Source of the DNA: Dasypus novemcinctus
Lineage: Eukaryota; Chordata; Mammalia; Cingulata; Dasypodidae
Reading direction: 5' to 3'
Assembly (NCBI RefSeq): GCF_030445035.2
Contig: NC_080677.1
Span: forward strand, 108,679,263 to 108,743,262
DNA: 64,000 bases
The notes beneath the pieces were generated by a model. That model worked only from the letters and a program-made list of their open reading frames with translations, did not search any database and was not told the DNA's origin. The first letter of the stretch is position 1. Each line of letters opens with the position of its first letter. Made by a program: the position numbers and the translations under genes. Shown here in pieces: positions 23,291-33,605 of this stretch.

Positions 23291-25080
23291 TGTAGTTGTT
23301 GGAACAAGAAATAAAGGGAAGTATGTTACTAAAAATTACAAAAGGTAACGAGTAAAGAAACTTAAGTGTGGGGGAGGGGAGGTGGGCTGATGTAAGTGAA
23401 CTACATCCTTATCTTCCATGGCAGAAAGGTCATATCGAATGTTTCAAATTGAAGCAATAAGCAGATAAGTAAATTAATTAGAGATGGCAAGGTGGGTATC
23501 CAAAAAAAGCAAACAAAAAAACACCAGTCCAAAGAGCTAAGAGTAGTAAGATTGGGCTGCAGCAGGGACTGCTATTTTTTAAATGTGTTCATGTTTTTTT
23601 TCTTTTTTTTCCCATTATAAAGCAAAACCCTTCACAGCTCCTCTAATGTAGCCCTTCTTCAGAATACTGTGAATCTGGGTCTCCTCTGATTAAATCAGAT
23701 TATAAATAACTGGGCAATTCAAAAAGTAGGGCTGAAGGATTAGTATTTTTTAAAGTTCCTCATTGATTCAGATGCAATCTGCCTGGTATTTTGGGAATCT
23801 GATTTAAAAGCCAATCCTGGGGGGATCCGGTGTAGCTCAATCATTGAGTGCTTTAAAAAAAAGCCAATCCTGGTTAGTGGAAGGAAAAAGCAGAAAGGTT
23901 GGAAGAAGGGAATTTTTAAAATACAGACACAATCTCTCAAGGTATAAGTGTGGTTTTATCATCCTGTTGACCAAAAGACTATTCACCATTCATGGCCATT
24001 CATAAAATCAAGCACAAACACTGTTCTAGGGCAGAAGCTTTTTCTTTCACATACTCCACAGCAAGGTGAGAAGAGGTGTAGGGTTTTTGAGTGACTACAA
24101 CAAAGCAGACCCAATGATCTACCCATCCTGCTCAGGCCTCCGGGTCTGGCCAGTCTCAGGGGCAAAAATGAGGCACTTTTCTCAGATTCTCAAATGTGAA
24201 AATGTATCCTGCCTCCTTTCCAGCACTCAGCTCAACAGGAGGGCCTCAGGGGCCCAAAAAGGAAGGGAGGTGCAAAGCACTGGGCAAGCCCGCTATAAGA
24301 GAAGGAAGAGAGGAGGACAGAGATAGGTGGGAGCTCTGGCCACCAGGTCAAGAGATTGAGAGCAGTGCTGCAAGTGGCAACTGTGAAGAGACGGGAAAGC
24401 AACTGTCATGTATTCTCTGTCACCTTACCCTGGTCAGTTCATCCTCTCGAGCCTTCCACCTAAAGCTCCCTGGCTATTGGAACTGAGGAGGCTCTCACTG
24501 TGATTGCCAAGGATGTTTTTCAAAATGTCCCCCACCCCACTGTAAGGAAGCAAACTCATTTGCTGTGCCAGCCACAAAGAATACAAGCCCAGCCGTCCGG
24601 GGATCTGCTCCTAATGGGGTTTTATTTACTAGCTAAACCTCACACCAAAGGGAAAGGTGTAGTGTGAACCCAAACAGCCACGATCCTGGCTCAGGATGTC
24701 AGCACCTGCCTCTTGTTCACTCTGTACTACCCAGACTCCAAATATGTGATCCACACAAAGGATGAACGTGGAGCACCCCACAAAACGGGGCTGGTCCTCA
24801 GTCCTGGATCCATCCAGCCCTGCTTTGTGGGACCCTGGGAGCTAGGTCTGTGTAGTCACCTTATCTGGACCCCACCACAACCTGAGAGCCCAGCCTCCTG
24901 CCTGCCTGCAGTGTCAGCCAAGCACTGGCACGGTTCCTTTTCTCCTATGCCTAGAGAAAGGACCCCATTTCACAGGACGGGAACCCAAGACGAAGCCAGG
25001 CGAAGTGATTTGCTGAGGGTAACAGCCGGGCAAAGAGGGGGCTTAGCCCTGAAAGCAAAGACCGAGGGTGCCTATGCCTG
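23290..25080. other. Intergenic approach to the CpG island
   Basis: Apart from the micro-SINE, no repeat or gene is recognised. A MIR-like stretch lies near 24955-25035 ('cccatttcacaggacgggaacccaagacgaagcc'). GC content rises steadily toward 25 kb. Confidence 0.5.
23821..23858 (+). mobile_element. 38-bp truncated SINE head with perfect target-site duplication
   Basis: Only 'ggggatccggtgtagctcaatcattgagtgct' plus a short A-tract remains, that is, the A-box part of the tRNA-like head. It is bracketed by a perfect 15-bp direct repeat AAAAGCCAATCCTGG (23806-23820 and 23859-23873). This marks it as a complete, extremely short retroposition event, not a fragment left by later deletion. Confidence 0.8.
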
Positions 25081-25900
25081 CAATTCGGGGAGGTTTCGTG
25101 CCTAAGAACTTTTTGTCTTCCTCGCCTCTTCCCCAAGGCCCTGTTTGCGAAGGGAGGCACGGAGAGCCTACCCCACTCCCACCCGGGCCTGGCTGCGGGC
25201 AGCGGGGCAGTAGTTCACCAGAAGACCCTTCCCGAGGGGCTTCCCGGGGGCTGGGGGGCGGGATTCCGGGGATGCAGCCCCTGCGCGGGACAGCGGAGGG
25301 CCCTGCTGGAGAAGGCTGGCTCGACCGCGGCGGGTGCGGCGTGGGGTGCGCGGCGGGCGCCCGCTGGGACGCAGCACTTTCCCAAGCGACCGCCCGCCCA
25401 CCCCCCAATCCAGCAGCGCTGGCCTCGAAACGCCGCCCCAGGCTCGCCGAGCCCACGGCCTGGCCGGGCCACCTCGGTCGGGGGCCCTTACTGCTCACGC
25501 CGCCCCTGCCCCTCGCGCCCCCGCCCCGGCGTCAGGCTGCGCGCTGCCCACGTCGCTGGGGGTACAAGAATCGTGCTTTTCGGGCTGCGGCAAAATGTCC
25601 TCGAGGCTGCATTACGGTGTCACGTACAAGCCGTGGCAGGTGGCTTCTCTGCCTCCACCTAGCGGGGAGCGGGAGCTCGGCGCAGCTCTGCCGGGAGGTG
25701 GCAACAGCAGCCCGGTTCCCGCGCCGCCCGCGACCCTGCGCGCGCCGCGGGACTGCGCCTGGCCCTGCGGAAGAACTGGGGACGGGTGGGGCGGAGAGAA
25801 CGGGTGGGACTGCTCGGCTCGGCACCCCACCGCCCACCCCACATCCGGGACCCCTGGGGAAAGCTAGCGCGCAGCCCCGGAGGGCCGTTGGTCCTTTCTT
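25080..25900. promoter_or_regulatory. CpG island 1
   Basis: Very dense in CpG and GC (for example gcgcggcgggcgcccgctgggacg and gccgcccgcgaccctgcgcgcgccgcgg). Long ORFs on both strands here are a by-product of few TAA/TAG triplets. It is about 5 kb past the KLHDC10 3' end and 27 kb from the TMEM209 3' end, so it is not the promoter of either gene. It may drive an unannotated transcript. Confidence 0.85.
25595..25639 (+). other. Possible first coding exon in CpG island 1 (unrecognised)
   Basis: ATG in an A-rich context (ggcaaaATGt) opens the 15-codon reading MSSRLHYGVTYKPWQ, followed by CAG/gtggct, a usable but non-consensus donor. The residue mix is unlike the Pro/Ala/Arg-rich translation of the rest of the island. 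I do not recognise the protein, and no matching second exon was established. Confidence 0.2.
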
Positions 25901-25914
25901 CTACGGGACAGTTG

Positions 25915-26490
25915 CTAATTGAGCATCTATTACTCGCCGAACACTGTACCGGGTATTGGAGATGAAACAGGGAATACGGCCCTTGCTTTCAGGGAGCTTC
26001 CATTCTCGTGAGGAGATGATGGAGAATACACATTAAACAAGAAGGGAAACTAGGAGGGAACAAAAGATGCTGACGTGAAAGTCACTAGGAGCTGTTTTAG
26101 ACAGAAAAGTTAGGGAAGGCTTTGCTGAGGACTGAATGAATGTGCATAAGGAGCTGAAAAGTGCATGAGGAAAAAATGCTACATCAGTGACCAGAGCATT
26201 TCAGGGAGGGACACAAACCGGAATCTAGTGTGGCTGGAGTAAGAGGGACTCTGGGGAACAGGCCAGGGAGGCAAGGAAGGAGAATTAGGCAGGACACACC
26301 ATGGAGAGCTGGGACTCTATGATAGCTTCTATTCTAAGAGCAGCCAGAAGCTCTGAGGTAGAGAGCAACTCAAAAGGATCAATCTGCCTGCTGCATGGAG
26401 AGCTCTAGAGGAGCAGGAAGCTCTGAGGACAGGACATGACAGTGGCCCAGGCAGTGCTCAGGGCCAGGAGAATGGAGAATCCATTCTTGT
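25915..26490 (+). repeat. L2-like LINE 3' fragment
   Basis: 'attgagcatctattactcgccgaacactgtaccgggtattggagatgaaacagggaatacggcccttgctttcagggagcttcc' and '...agggaaggctttgctgaggactgaatga...' follow the common ancient LINE pattern 'attgagcacctactatgtgcc...ctcatggagcttac...gggaaggcctctctgagg'. Confidence 0.65.
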
Positions 26491-29040
26491 TTCCTTTTTG
26501 ACAGCCGGCAGGACTTGCGAATGGGTGGGGTGTGAGGAGCTCAGGCGCCAGTGCCCATGTGGGAGAGCTCCTGCGGCAGCTGAGATGGGGTCCAGTGGCA
26601 CTGGTGGGGTGGGGGGAGCAGCTCAGTGGAGAACCCAGCTGAGCCAGTGCAGCTTGGGCTGCTCCACGCGGGCCAGGGGCAGAAAACAAAATGGCACTAG
26701 AGCAGCTCAAGGACCCAGGGAGCAAAGGCACAGCTCCAGGTCAGGCTGAGCATAGCTGGAAGGGTGAGGGGAGAAGCAATGTCCACATCCCCAAGGGCTT
26801 GAGAGGCACAGGGGTTTTAACTTTCAGGTCACACCCCTCCTTGCTTCCTGCCTCCTTTCCAGCCGTCCTAGGTGATGTGAGGTAGGTGGCATGTGTCCCC
26901 TATTTTTAGATGAAGATAAGGAACCGGGAAGGGGACATGACTTGCCAAGGAGGTCCCGGTGGGCTAAGGAGGGTGAGAACTCACAGGTCCCTCCCTTGCC
27001 TGCCAGGGCTCTCCCTTTCTCAGCACAGGAAGGAGGAAGGGACTGGTGCTTCTAAGCATGGGGGGAGGAGAGGCTTCGTCACAAGGCTCGGGTGTCCCAT
27101 AGGTTAGAGGATTAGGCAGCACCCGGGCACCATTACCCTCCATTGTCCTCGTGATAATCAGACTAAGGAAAACGGCCTTTCCTCTTAGCTGGTACAATGT
27201 ACGTCAGGGCACCAGGTTGGTGAGCAGAGCAGGGGCTGGATTTTGGTCCCTGTCACTCCTGCACTTAACACGGCACCCTTGTGTAGTGACCACCCTGTAC
27301 AACTGAGCAGCAGCCCAGCAACCACCCAGGGCTACACTGTCTGGCGGGGAGGGAGACGGGGCCTGGGGGGGCGGCGGATGTGGAATGTGGAGGGGGGAGA
27401 TGCTAGCCAGGCTCTTCAGTCCTCCACTGAAGTTGCCCAGGGCCTCCCTGTACAGCCCACAATGGCTGGCTTGAAGGGCTCACAGGAGTGGAGGGGGAGC
27501 CACTCTGAACCGGATTGATCTGGCTTAAAGCGGGCTGGCTTTCCTTCCTCCCTCCCCCTTCTCTCCCTCTCCGACAGCGACAGGCTGGTTTTTGCCGCAG
27601 TTCCTGACAGAGGTAAACAGTGAGGAGAGAGAAGGAACTAAATGCTCTGTTTCCATGGCAACCCCAAGGGCAGTCGACGTGGCTGTCTCGATGGATGTGT
27701 GAGTGTGACTTCAGGGGTGAAAAAAACCTCCCTAGAAAAGCAACTGGGAGGAAGGACCCTATTCCACACTGCACGGTGGGGGGGTTATTCTGGGACATAA
27801 TGTGGGCCTGGATGGGGGGGTGGTGAGGGGAGGAGAGGAGTTGGGTGCCCTCATGGAGTGGTAGATAAGCTGGAGGGCTGGGGACAAGGAGGGACCCCGG
27901 GGCCAGGGCCACACTCACAGTGCAACTTCACATGCTGTGGTGACAACTCTCCACCTGACCGCTCGTCACTCCTCATACCCAGGGTGCAGACAACAGAGCC
28001 GCCAGGGCTCAGTGCCCCCCACCCCGCCCCTGACTGGCCCTTTCCAGAAACTCCTCTGTGGGGCAGCTCAGCCGAAGGAGCAGCCAGAGAGGTTAGGCCC
28101 AGAGCCCTGGAACCAGACCCCACAGGGAGGTTTCATCTGAAACAGAGAGGGCCCCTGGTCCCCACCTGCAGGGCAGGGAAACAGTGGCGAGCTGGGAGGA
28201 CGTCGCTCTGCCTGGGATCTCCCCTCAGAAGCTTTGTGGGCTGTTCTTCCTTCCGTCCTACTCCCCTGGAAGGCTGGCACCGTGACGTGGGATCATGACG
28301 GCTGACAAGTCATCCTTTCGCTAAAAGTGTGTTTCTGTGTGTGTCATGGAAAAACAGAATATTTCCTGCACAGGATCGAGGGTGTGGGGGTCCCGGAGGG
28401 CGCCCCCTACACCGCACCCCTCCTGCCCATTTTTCACTATGTCACCCACCAAAGTCCTCCCTGACCAAAGCCCTGCCACAGACTGGGGTCTCCTCTCAGA
28501 AGCAACGTGAGGTGATCAGAAACCTCTTCAGGTTTCAAGACTTCATCTTGGATTATCAGGAACTCGGTTCCACCACAGGAATCAGCCAGGCAACCCCTGG
28601 GAGGGGCCTTTATTCACTGTTTAGCAGTCGGCCTACAGGGTGGGAGAAAACCTGGGACAGAGAGAGATGGCAGCTGGGTAAATTTCCTGATCCTGCTCTG
28701 ACAAAGCAGAGGGAATCTGTACGGCTCTTGTCCTGGGCAGCCCAGAGAAGCAGGGGCAGGGAGGCCCCGGGGAGGCTGGACTGAGGTGCCCTCTACCTCT
28801 GTGTTCCCCAGCCTGAATAGTCTGCACTGGGGCTGCAGGGGCCCGGGGAACCTAGATGCACCCCAGCTCACACCCTTCTAGTCTCCGTGCGGGCCCAGAT
28901 GCTTGCGGTCTGCCTGGGAACCGGTGGGGTGGGGTGGGGAAAGCCAGGGAGGACAGGAACGAGGCAAACAGACCCGCTCTTCCTTTGCAAAACCCCAAGA
29001 AATGCCAAGTTTACTTTCATTGGCTTACCAGGCTTCCGTT
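26490..29040. other. GC-rich intergenic sequence, no gene recognised
   Basis: Several open frames on both strands reflect GC bias; none shows a recognisable domain or a clean chain of exons. A MIR-like piece lies near 26865-26960. A pyrimidine tract lies at about 27541-27575. Confidence 0.5.
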
Positions 29041-29500
29041 CTTCTCTGACCTTAACTCTTACCGCTGTCCATTTGCTCACTCTTTTCCAGCCACAGTGGT
29101 CTCCTTGCTGTCCTTTGAACATCCAGACATGCTCCCACCTCAGGGCCTTTGCACCGGCTGTTCCCTCCACCAGGATCCACAGGGCTCAATTCCTGACCTC
29201 CTTTAGTAATTTATTCAAATGTCATCTTCTCAGTGACGCAGAGCCAGGACCAGGGTGAGGAGAGTGAGGCAATGAGGCCTTCCATAGCTGGGCTATTTAA
29301 AATTGCACAACTCCCCCACCCCAGCACTCCTTCTCCTCTTTCCAAAGAGGGTAACACTATCTTACATAGTATTTATGTTGTTTATTGTCTGACTCTTTCA
29401 TTAGGTGGAAGTGCCATGAGGGCAGGTATCTTCTCTGTCTTGTTATGTCTGTACTCCAGAGCCCAAAGCAGGGCATGGCACATAGTACGTGCTCAGTAGA
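29040..29500 (-). repeat. L2-like LINE 3' fragment, antisense
   Basis: Reads 'cctcagggcctttgcaccggctgttccctccacc...atgtcatcttctcagtgacgc...tatttaaaattgcacaactcccccacc...gtggaagtgccatgagggcaggtatcttctctgtcttg...gcatggcacatagtacgtgctcagtagatact', the widespread antisense L2 pattern. Confidence 0.75.
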
Positions 29501-29504
29501 TACT

Positions 29505-29543
29505 TGATGGGTGGATGGATGAGCAGATGGGTGGATGGATGGA
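29505..29543 (+). repeat. (ATGG)n simple repeat
   Basis: gatgggtggatggatgagcagatgggtggatggatgg, tetranucleotide expansion at the tail of the L2-like element. Confidence 0.9.
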
Positions 29544-31180
29544 AAAAATGGGATTCCAGTAAGTTGTCTTCCACCTGTTCTCAGAACAAGTGAGAGGTGT
29601 GCTACGGCCTTTGCAGAGGCTGGCAGTGGAACGTCATCCTGATAAGCCATGCACTGGAATGTGCAGGGATGACTAGTAAAAAAAACAGCTAGCTGAGAAA
29701 AGGAAGGGAGATGGACACTGGTGCTTCTCCCAGGCCTAATGGCTCCAGCAAGCTTTCAGAGTCCCTCGACACTGTGTTTATAGCATGACTGGAGTGGAGC
29801 CTGCCCACTGGTAAAGCAGGTGCTGGGCAAGGCATACTCCCTGCCTGTACCCCAGGCTTTGTGGGATGGTTCGGAGGCTGGCAGTAGAGGCAGCTCTTTG
29901 TGGGCTCTGAGCCTAAATGGGATATGCTAGCCGACCTCTGCCTCCAAGAGACAGCCCAGCACTTTGGAAGGAGATGCAGGGGTGAGGGAAGTGGGCAGAG
30001 ACCACATTTTAGAACAACTCGGGCTCTCCTTTCAGACAGGTAACCCTGACACCTGCAACTAGGGGCCTGTCCGAGGATGCAGGGACACCAGTGCCGATCA
30101 GGAGTTGCAAACCCCAACCTCGACCTCCCCCAGCCCAGCTTTACAACGCTCGCCCAATTCCAAGGCGGCTGCAGACTGAGTCTCTCGGGGGAGGAGGAGG
30201 AAGAGGCCAGCAGGGGCCCAGCTCTTCAACCCCTCACCCGGCAGCTTGTTAGGACTGAATCTGAATCCACATTTTACCAAGAACCCCAGATGATTTGTGT
30301 GAGTAGTAAAGTTTGAGAAGCCGCTGCCATAGATGCTATAGATCTCTGATTCTCAACTCTGGCTGCTCATTACAGATGCCTGGGCCACCCCTCCAGAGAG
30401 TCAGATTTAATTGTTCTGGAATGGGGCCCTGGCATTTTACTTTAGATGCTCACCAGGTGCAGCCAGGGCGGCAACCACTGCTAGAGAGTCATCTCCACGG
30501 CAGAGTCAAGCATGGCATTTGAGCAACAGGCTGGGAACAAAGGAAACGTGGCCCCGGGCCCACTGCCAAGAATAAAGAGTGGGTCAGAGAGCAGTAGCGT
30601 GGAATCTGGAATAAGCGGAGCTTCCCGGTCTGTTCAGGGTCAGCCAAGAGTCACACCGTGATATGTGTCACCATGCATGCTCAATGTCACGTGCCTTTAG
30701 AAGGACAGGACCAGGGCGTCAGGAGGCATCCAGGCAGCTTGCAACCTCAGGATTGCCCTCCACCTTCCCTGCCATGAACATGCCAATCTAGTGACCTGCA
30801 GGTGCATTTATTTTGTCCCACTGCCCAGCCCAGCCCAAGAGCAGTGTGAACAGAATCTGGAGGCAGGAGGTGCCCATGCCATGCTGATGGCAGTCTCCAC
30901 ATCATCTAGTCCCTTCCTGTGCTTCTGTTCCCTAACTCTACCCCCACCTGCTCCCCTTACCTCTTTTATTCCCTGTCCGCCCCCCCCCTCCATACACACA
31001 CACAGAATAATGCTTGTGAAGGGACCAGAACCAGCTCCGTGAGCCCATCTCCTTCCCCCAGGGTACTGTTTCTGTCATTGGAGCCAAGTCCCCAGTTTCT
31101 AACCAGGCAACAACAGGTTCTAACAATTCCACGTCAGTCAAAACACCCACTGGCAGTGTGAGTCACCTTCAATTTCCTGC
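29544..31180. other. Intergenic, GC-moderate, no gene recognised
   Basis: Contains a MER5-like repeat (30340-30505) and a C-rich then CA run near 30978-31005. No coherent coding exons were seen. Confidence 0.5.
30340..30505 (+). repeat. MER5-like DNA repeat
   Basis: 'tctctgattctcaactctggctgctcattacagatgcctgggccacccctccagagagtcagatttaattg...ggcattttactttagatgctcaccaggtg' is the MER5 consensus outline. Confidence 0.65.
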
Positions 31181-31480
31181 CTGCCTGCCTCTTTCCTGAT
31201 TGACCTGATAAATTCAGGACAGCTTTTATTGCTTTTGGCAAAAAAGTGCCATTAAGATTTACAGAGCCCAGCGCTGGTACAATGCAGTCTTCAGAGTAAT
31301 TTACACAGTGAGTTTTGAAAGATGAAAAGTTAGCATTTCAGAGGTAATTTCATGAAAAGAATTATCAGATTAATCACTATGTCAATTTAATCGTGGTGTC
31401 TAAAGCAATTAATTAGCTTGCTTGGAATTAGCGATGCAAAAAGGGGCTCTAAGAGGTATAAAAATGGCTGTGTCAGACAG
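31180..31480. promoter_or_regulatory. AT-rich block with clustered homeodomain-like sites, possible conserved enhancer
   Basis: An island of AT-rich, repeat-free sequence within GC-rich surroundings. It holds TTAATCAC, CAATTTAATCG, AGCAATTAATTAGC, GGAATTAGCG and TTTTATTGC-type motifs. A TATAAAAA box at 31457-31464 follows. The composition is typical of developmental enhancers deeply conserved in mammals. This is a pattern judgement; conservation was not tested. Confidence 0.35.
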
Positions 31481-31979
31481 TAAGTATGTTTTGGGCAATA
31501 GATCTTGAGAGAATTCTAGTTGGAATTACTCCAGTGGAATGTCTGGCGTAGGTTCAGTGGCACAGAGACAAAATAAGAAAGGGAGAAGATCTTTGAGCTC
31601 CCGAGTCTTGCAGAGTCTCTGTCTCTGACTGAGGCTTGTCTCTGCCTGCTGAGGCGAGTGGAGGCTGACCGGGTGGGGGGCTACCCTGCCAGGTGTTGAA
31701 TTGTCCTGCGACACCTGGGAAACAGTCTCACCAAGCCGACAGGTGCTCTGACTGCAGTTGCCGGTGTGAGCTGCAGCCTGCTTGTGAAATGACCTGCGTG
31801 TGCCGTGTGCCCCGAGATGGAACAAAATCCAAGCGGTCTAGGCTAGTTACAAGCACAGCCTCCCAGATCTTACTCCGGCACCGAGTCCGTCTGTCCACAT
31901 GTCCGGGCAAGACTGTGTCCTCAGTGGGGCACTGGGATACGGCCCAGCTTTGGGGGGTGGTGGTGGTCTTGAGGTTCCT

Positions 31980-32085
31980 GCACTTTTTTTTATTAAAACC
32001 ATTTTTTTCCCATTGATTGTACACTTTGGATGAATTGTAGGCTTTGTTAATATGTACCAATAAAATTGATTTTAAAAAAAGAAAA
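31980..32085 (+). repeat. L1-type 3' end fragment
   Basis: 'cccattgattgtacactttggatgaattgtag...aatatgtaccaataaaattgattttaaaaaaa' is the terminal 3' UTR and poly-A of an old L1. Confidence 0.65.
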
Positions 32086-32089
32086 TAAT

Positions 32090-32696
32090 GAAATTAATAA
32101 CCGTGTTATAGAGGTTCTTAGAAAAGTCCCTGTCTGCCTCCCCTTTCCATCACTCCACTCTATGAAGACGTGTCATTTCAAGATCACCATAGCCTAAATA
32201 GTCTATTAACATAAAATGATCCCAGAATCTATCACTCCCTAAAAATTTTTTTAAAAAATAAAAATAAATTTTTTTTAAAACACAGGCTCTGAGCAGAATG
32301 AGAGCTCTGACTAACCTGGGTAGCAGGCATGTGAGTAGTCTTCTCTGTTATTCTCTATTCTTCCTCTTGAAGAACTGAAAGAAACGAGACTCGGGTTCTT
32401 TCTACGGGGGTTGCCAACCCGAGAGCGTCTGAGGCCTGGGGAAAGCCTGCCCTGCAGCGGACAAGCCGAGGCTGGGGGTGGGCCTGCTGCCGTGTGCCCG
32501 CCGCATCCACTGAACTGGAGGTCACGGTTGCAGGAGCCACTGCATCCATTCCCTCCTGGACTTTGAAGAATGGAAAAGCAATGCATGGCTTTGGGTCTCA
32601 GTTCTTCTATTTAGGTAAAATATGATCTGCCAGGCCCTGCCTTCTTCATCTCTAAAATGAAAAAAAAATTCACCCTCAAAAAGTTGTGTGCTTCCC
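32090..32696. other. Intergenic, no gene recognised
   Basis: Low-complexity A/T at 32235-32280, then GC-rich single-copy sequence to about 32590 and a short MIR-like piece ('ttgggtctcagttcttctatttaggtaaaatatgatctgcc') near 32590-32660. Confidence 0.45.
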
Positions 32697-33237
32697 CCAG
32701 AAGTTAAAAATAGAATTGCCCTATGACCTGACAATTCCACCCCAGAGAATGGGAAGCAGGGACTCAGATACGTGTACACCAGTGTTCATAGCAGCATTGT
32801 TCACAATAGCCAAAAGGTGAATAAAAACCGAGTGTCCATCTACAGATGAACTGGTAAACAAAATAGCATTCATCCATAAAGAAGAATGACAACATGGATG
32901 AACTTTGAAAATACTATGCTAAGTGAAATAAGCCAGACACAAAAGGACAGATATTGTGCGACTCTACTTGTATGAAATATCTAGAATGCGCAAATTGTAG
33001 AGACAGAAAGTAGACTAGAGGTTGTCAGGGGCTGGAAGGAGGGGAAATGGGAGTTACTGCTTAATGGGTAAGCAGGGTTTCTGTCTGGGGTGATGAAATA
33101 GTTTAATAATGGATGATGTTGATGGTAGCATGTTGTAAATGAAATTAATGCCACTGAATTACGTATTTAAAAATGGTTCAAGTGACAAATTTCATATCTA
33201 GTATCACAATAAAAATAATAAATTAAAAAAGAAAATG
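32697..33237 (+). repeat. L1 3' end (ORF2 tail plus 3' UTR)
   Basis: Textbook L1 3' sequence: 'atagaattgccctatgacctgacaattccacc', 'tgttcatagcagcattgttcacaatagcc', 'aagtgaaataagccagacacaaaaggac', 'taaaaatggttcaagtgacaaatttcatatctagtatcacaataaaa'. It is 5'-truncated and is an older L1M-type copy. Confidence 0.88.
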
Positions 33238-33450
33238 TTGTGAGGATCAAGAACAAAAATGGGTGACCCAGAAGGCACCATATCTGGCCACCCAGCCAGG
33301 CGCCACCCATCAGCCTTCTTCCCACCTCAAGCCCTTGCTGAGATTAGGTGGGCCTCTTCCCAGGGTCTGCTTCCCATGCGTCAGGGAGAATGGGCTCTTC
33401 TCTCACCACCACTTCTAGCCCCCACAGTGTGGCCTCCCCAACCTTTCTAG

Positions 33451-33605
33451 CCTGGAGCGCTCCCTGGGAGGATGACATCCAGTTCTTCAGAAAGGGCACC
33501 AGTGGCCAAAGCGTGGATGACATCCATGGCCTGTTTGTGGTGCCCACACAGTACGGCTTCCACATGCACCCCTTTCAGAAGAGGAGACTGCAGAGTGGCA
33601 GTGAT
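33451..33605 (+). other. Exon-like ORF with good splice signals (unrecognised)
   Basis: Acceptor ccccaacctttctag/CCTGG, then 51 open codons after two split-codon bases, then donor GTGAT/gtgaga. The reading includes APWEDDIQFFRKGTSG and VVPTQYGFHMHPFQKRR, with C/G favoured at third positions and a residue mix like a real protein. It could be an exon of an unannotated gene driven from a nearby CpG island, or a pseudogene exon. I do not recognise the family; no ATG exon in the right phase was found. Confidence 0.3.

Noticed and set aside
25068..25922. 284-codon plus-strand ORF and overlapping minus-strand ORFs in CpG island 1
   Set aside because: Long frames on several strands at once are expected where AT-rich stop codons are rare; the translation is low-information Pro/Arg/Gly/Ala.
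32522..32779. 85-codon minus-strand ORF
   Set aside because: It crosses from unique sequence into the antisense of an L1 3' end and has no exon signals.
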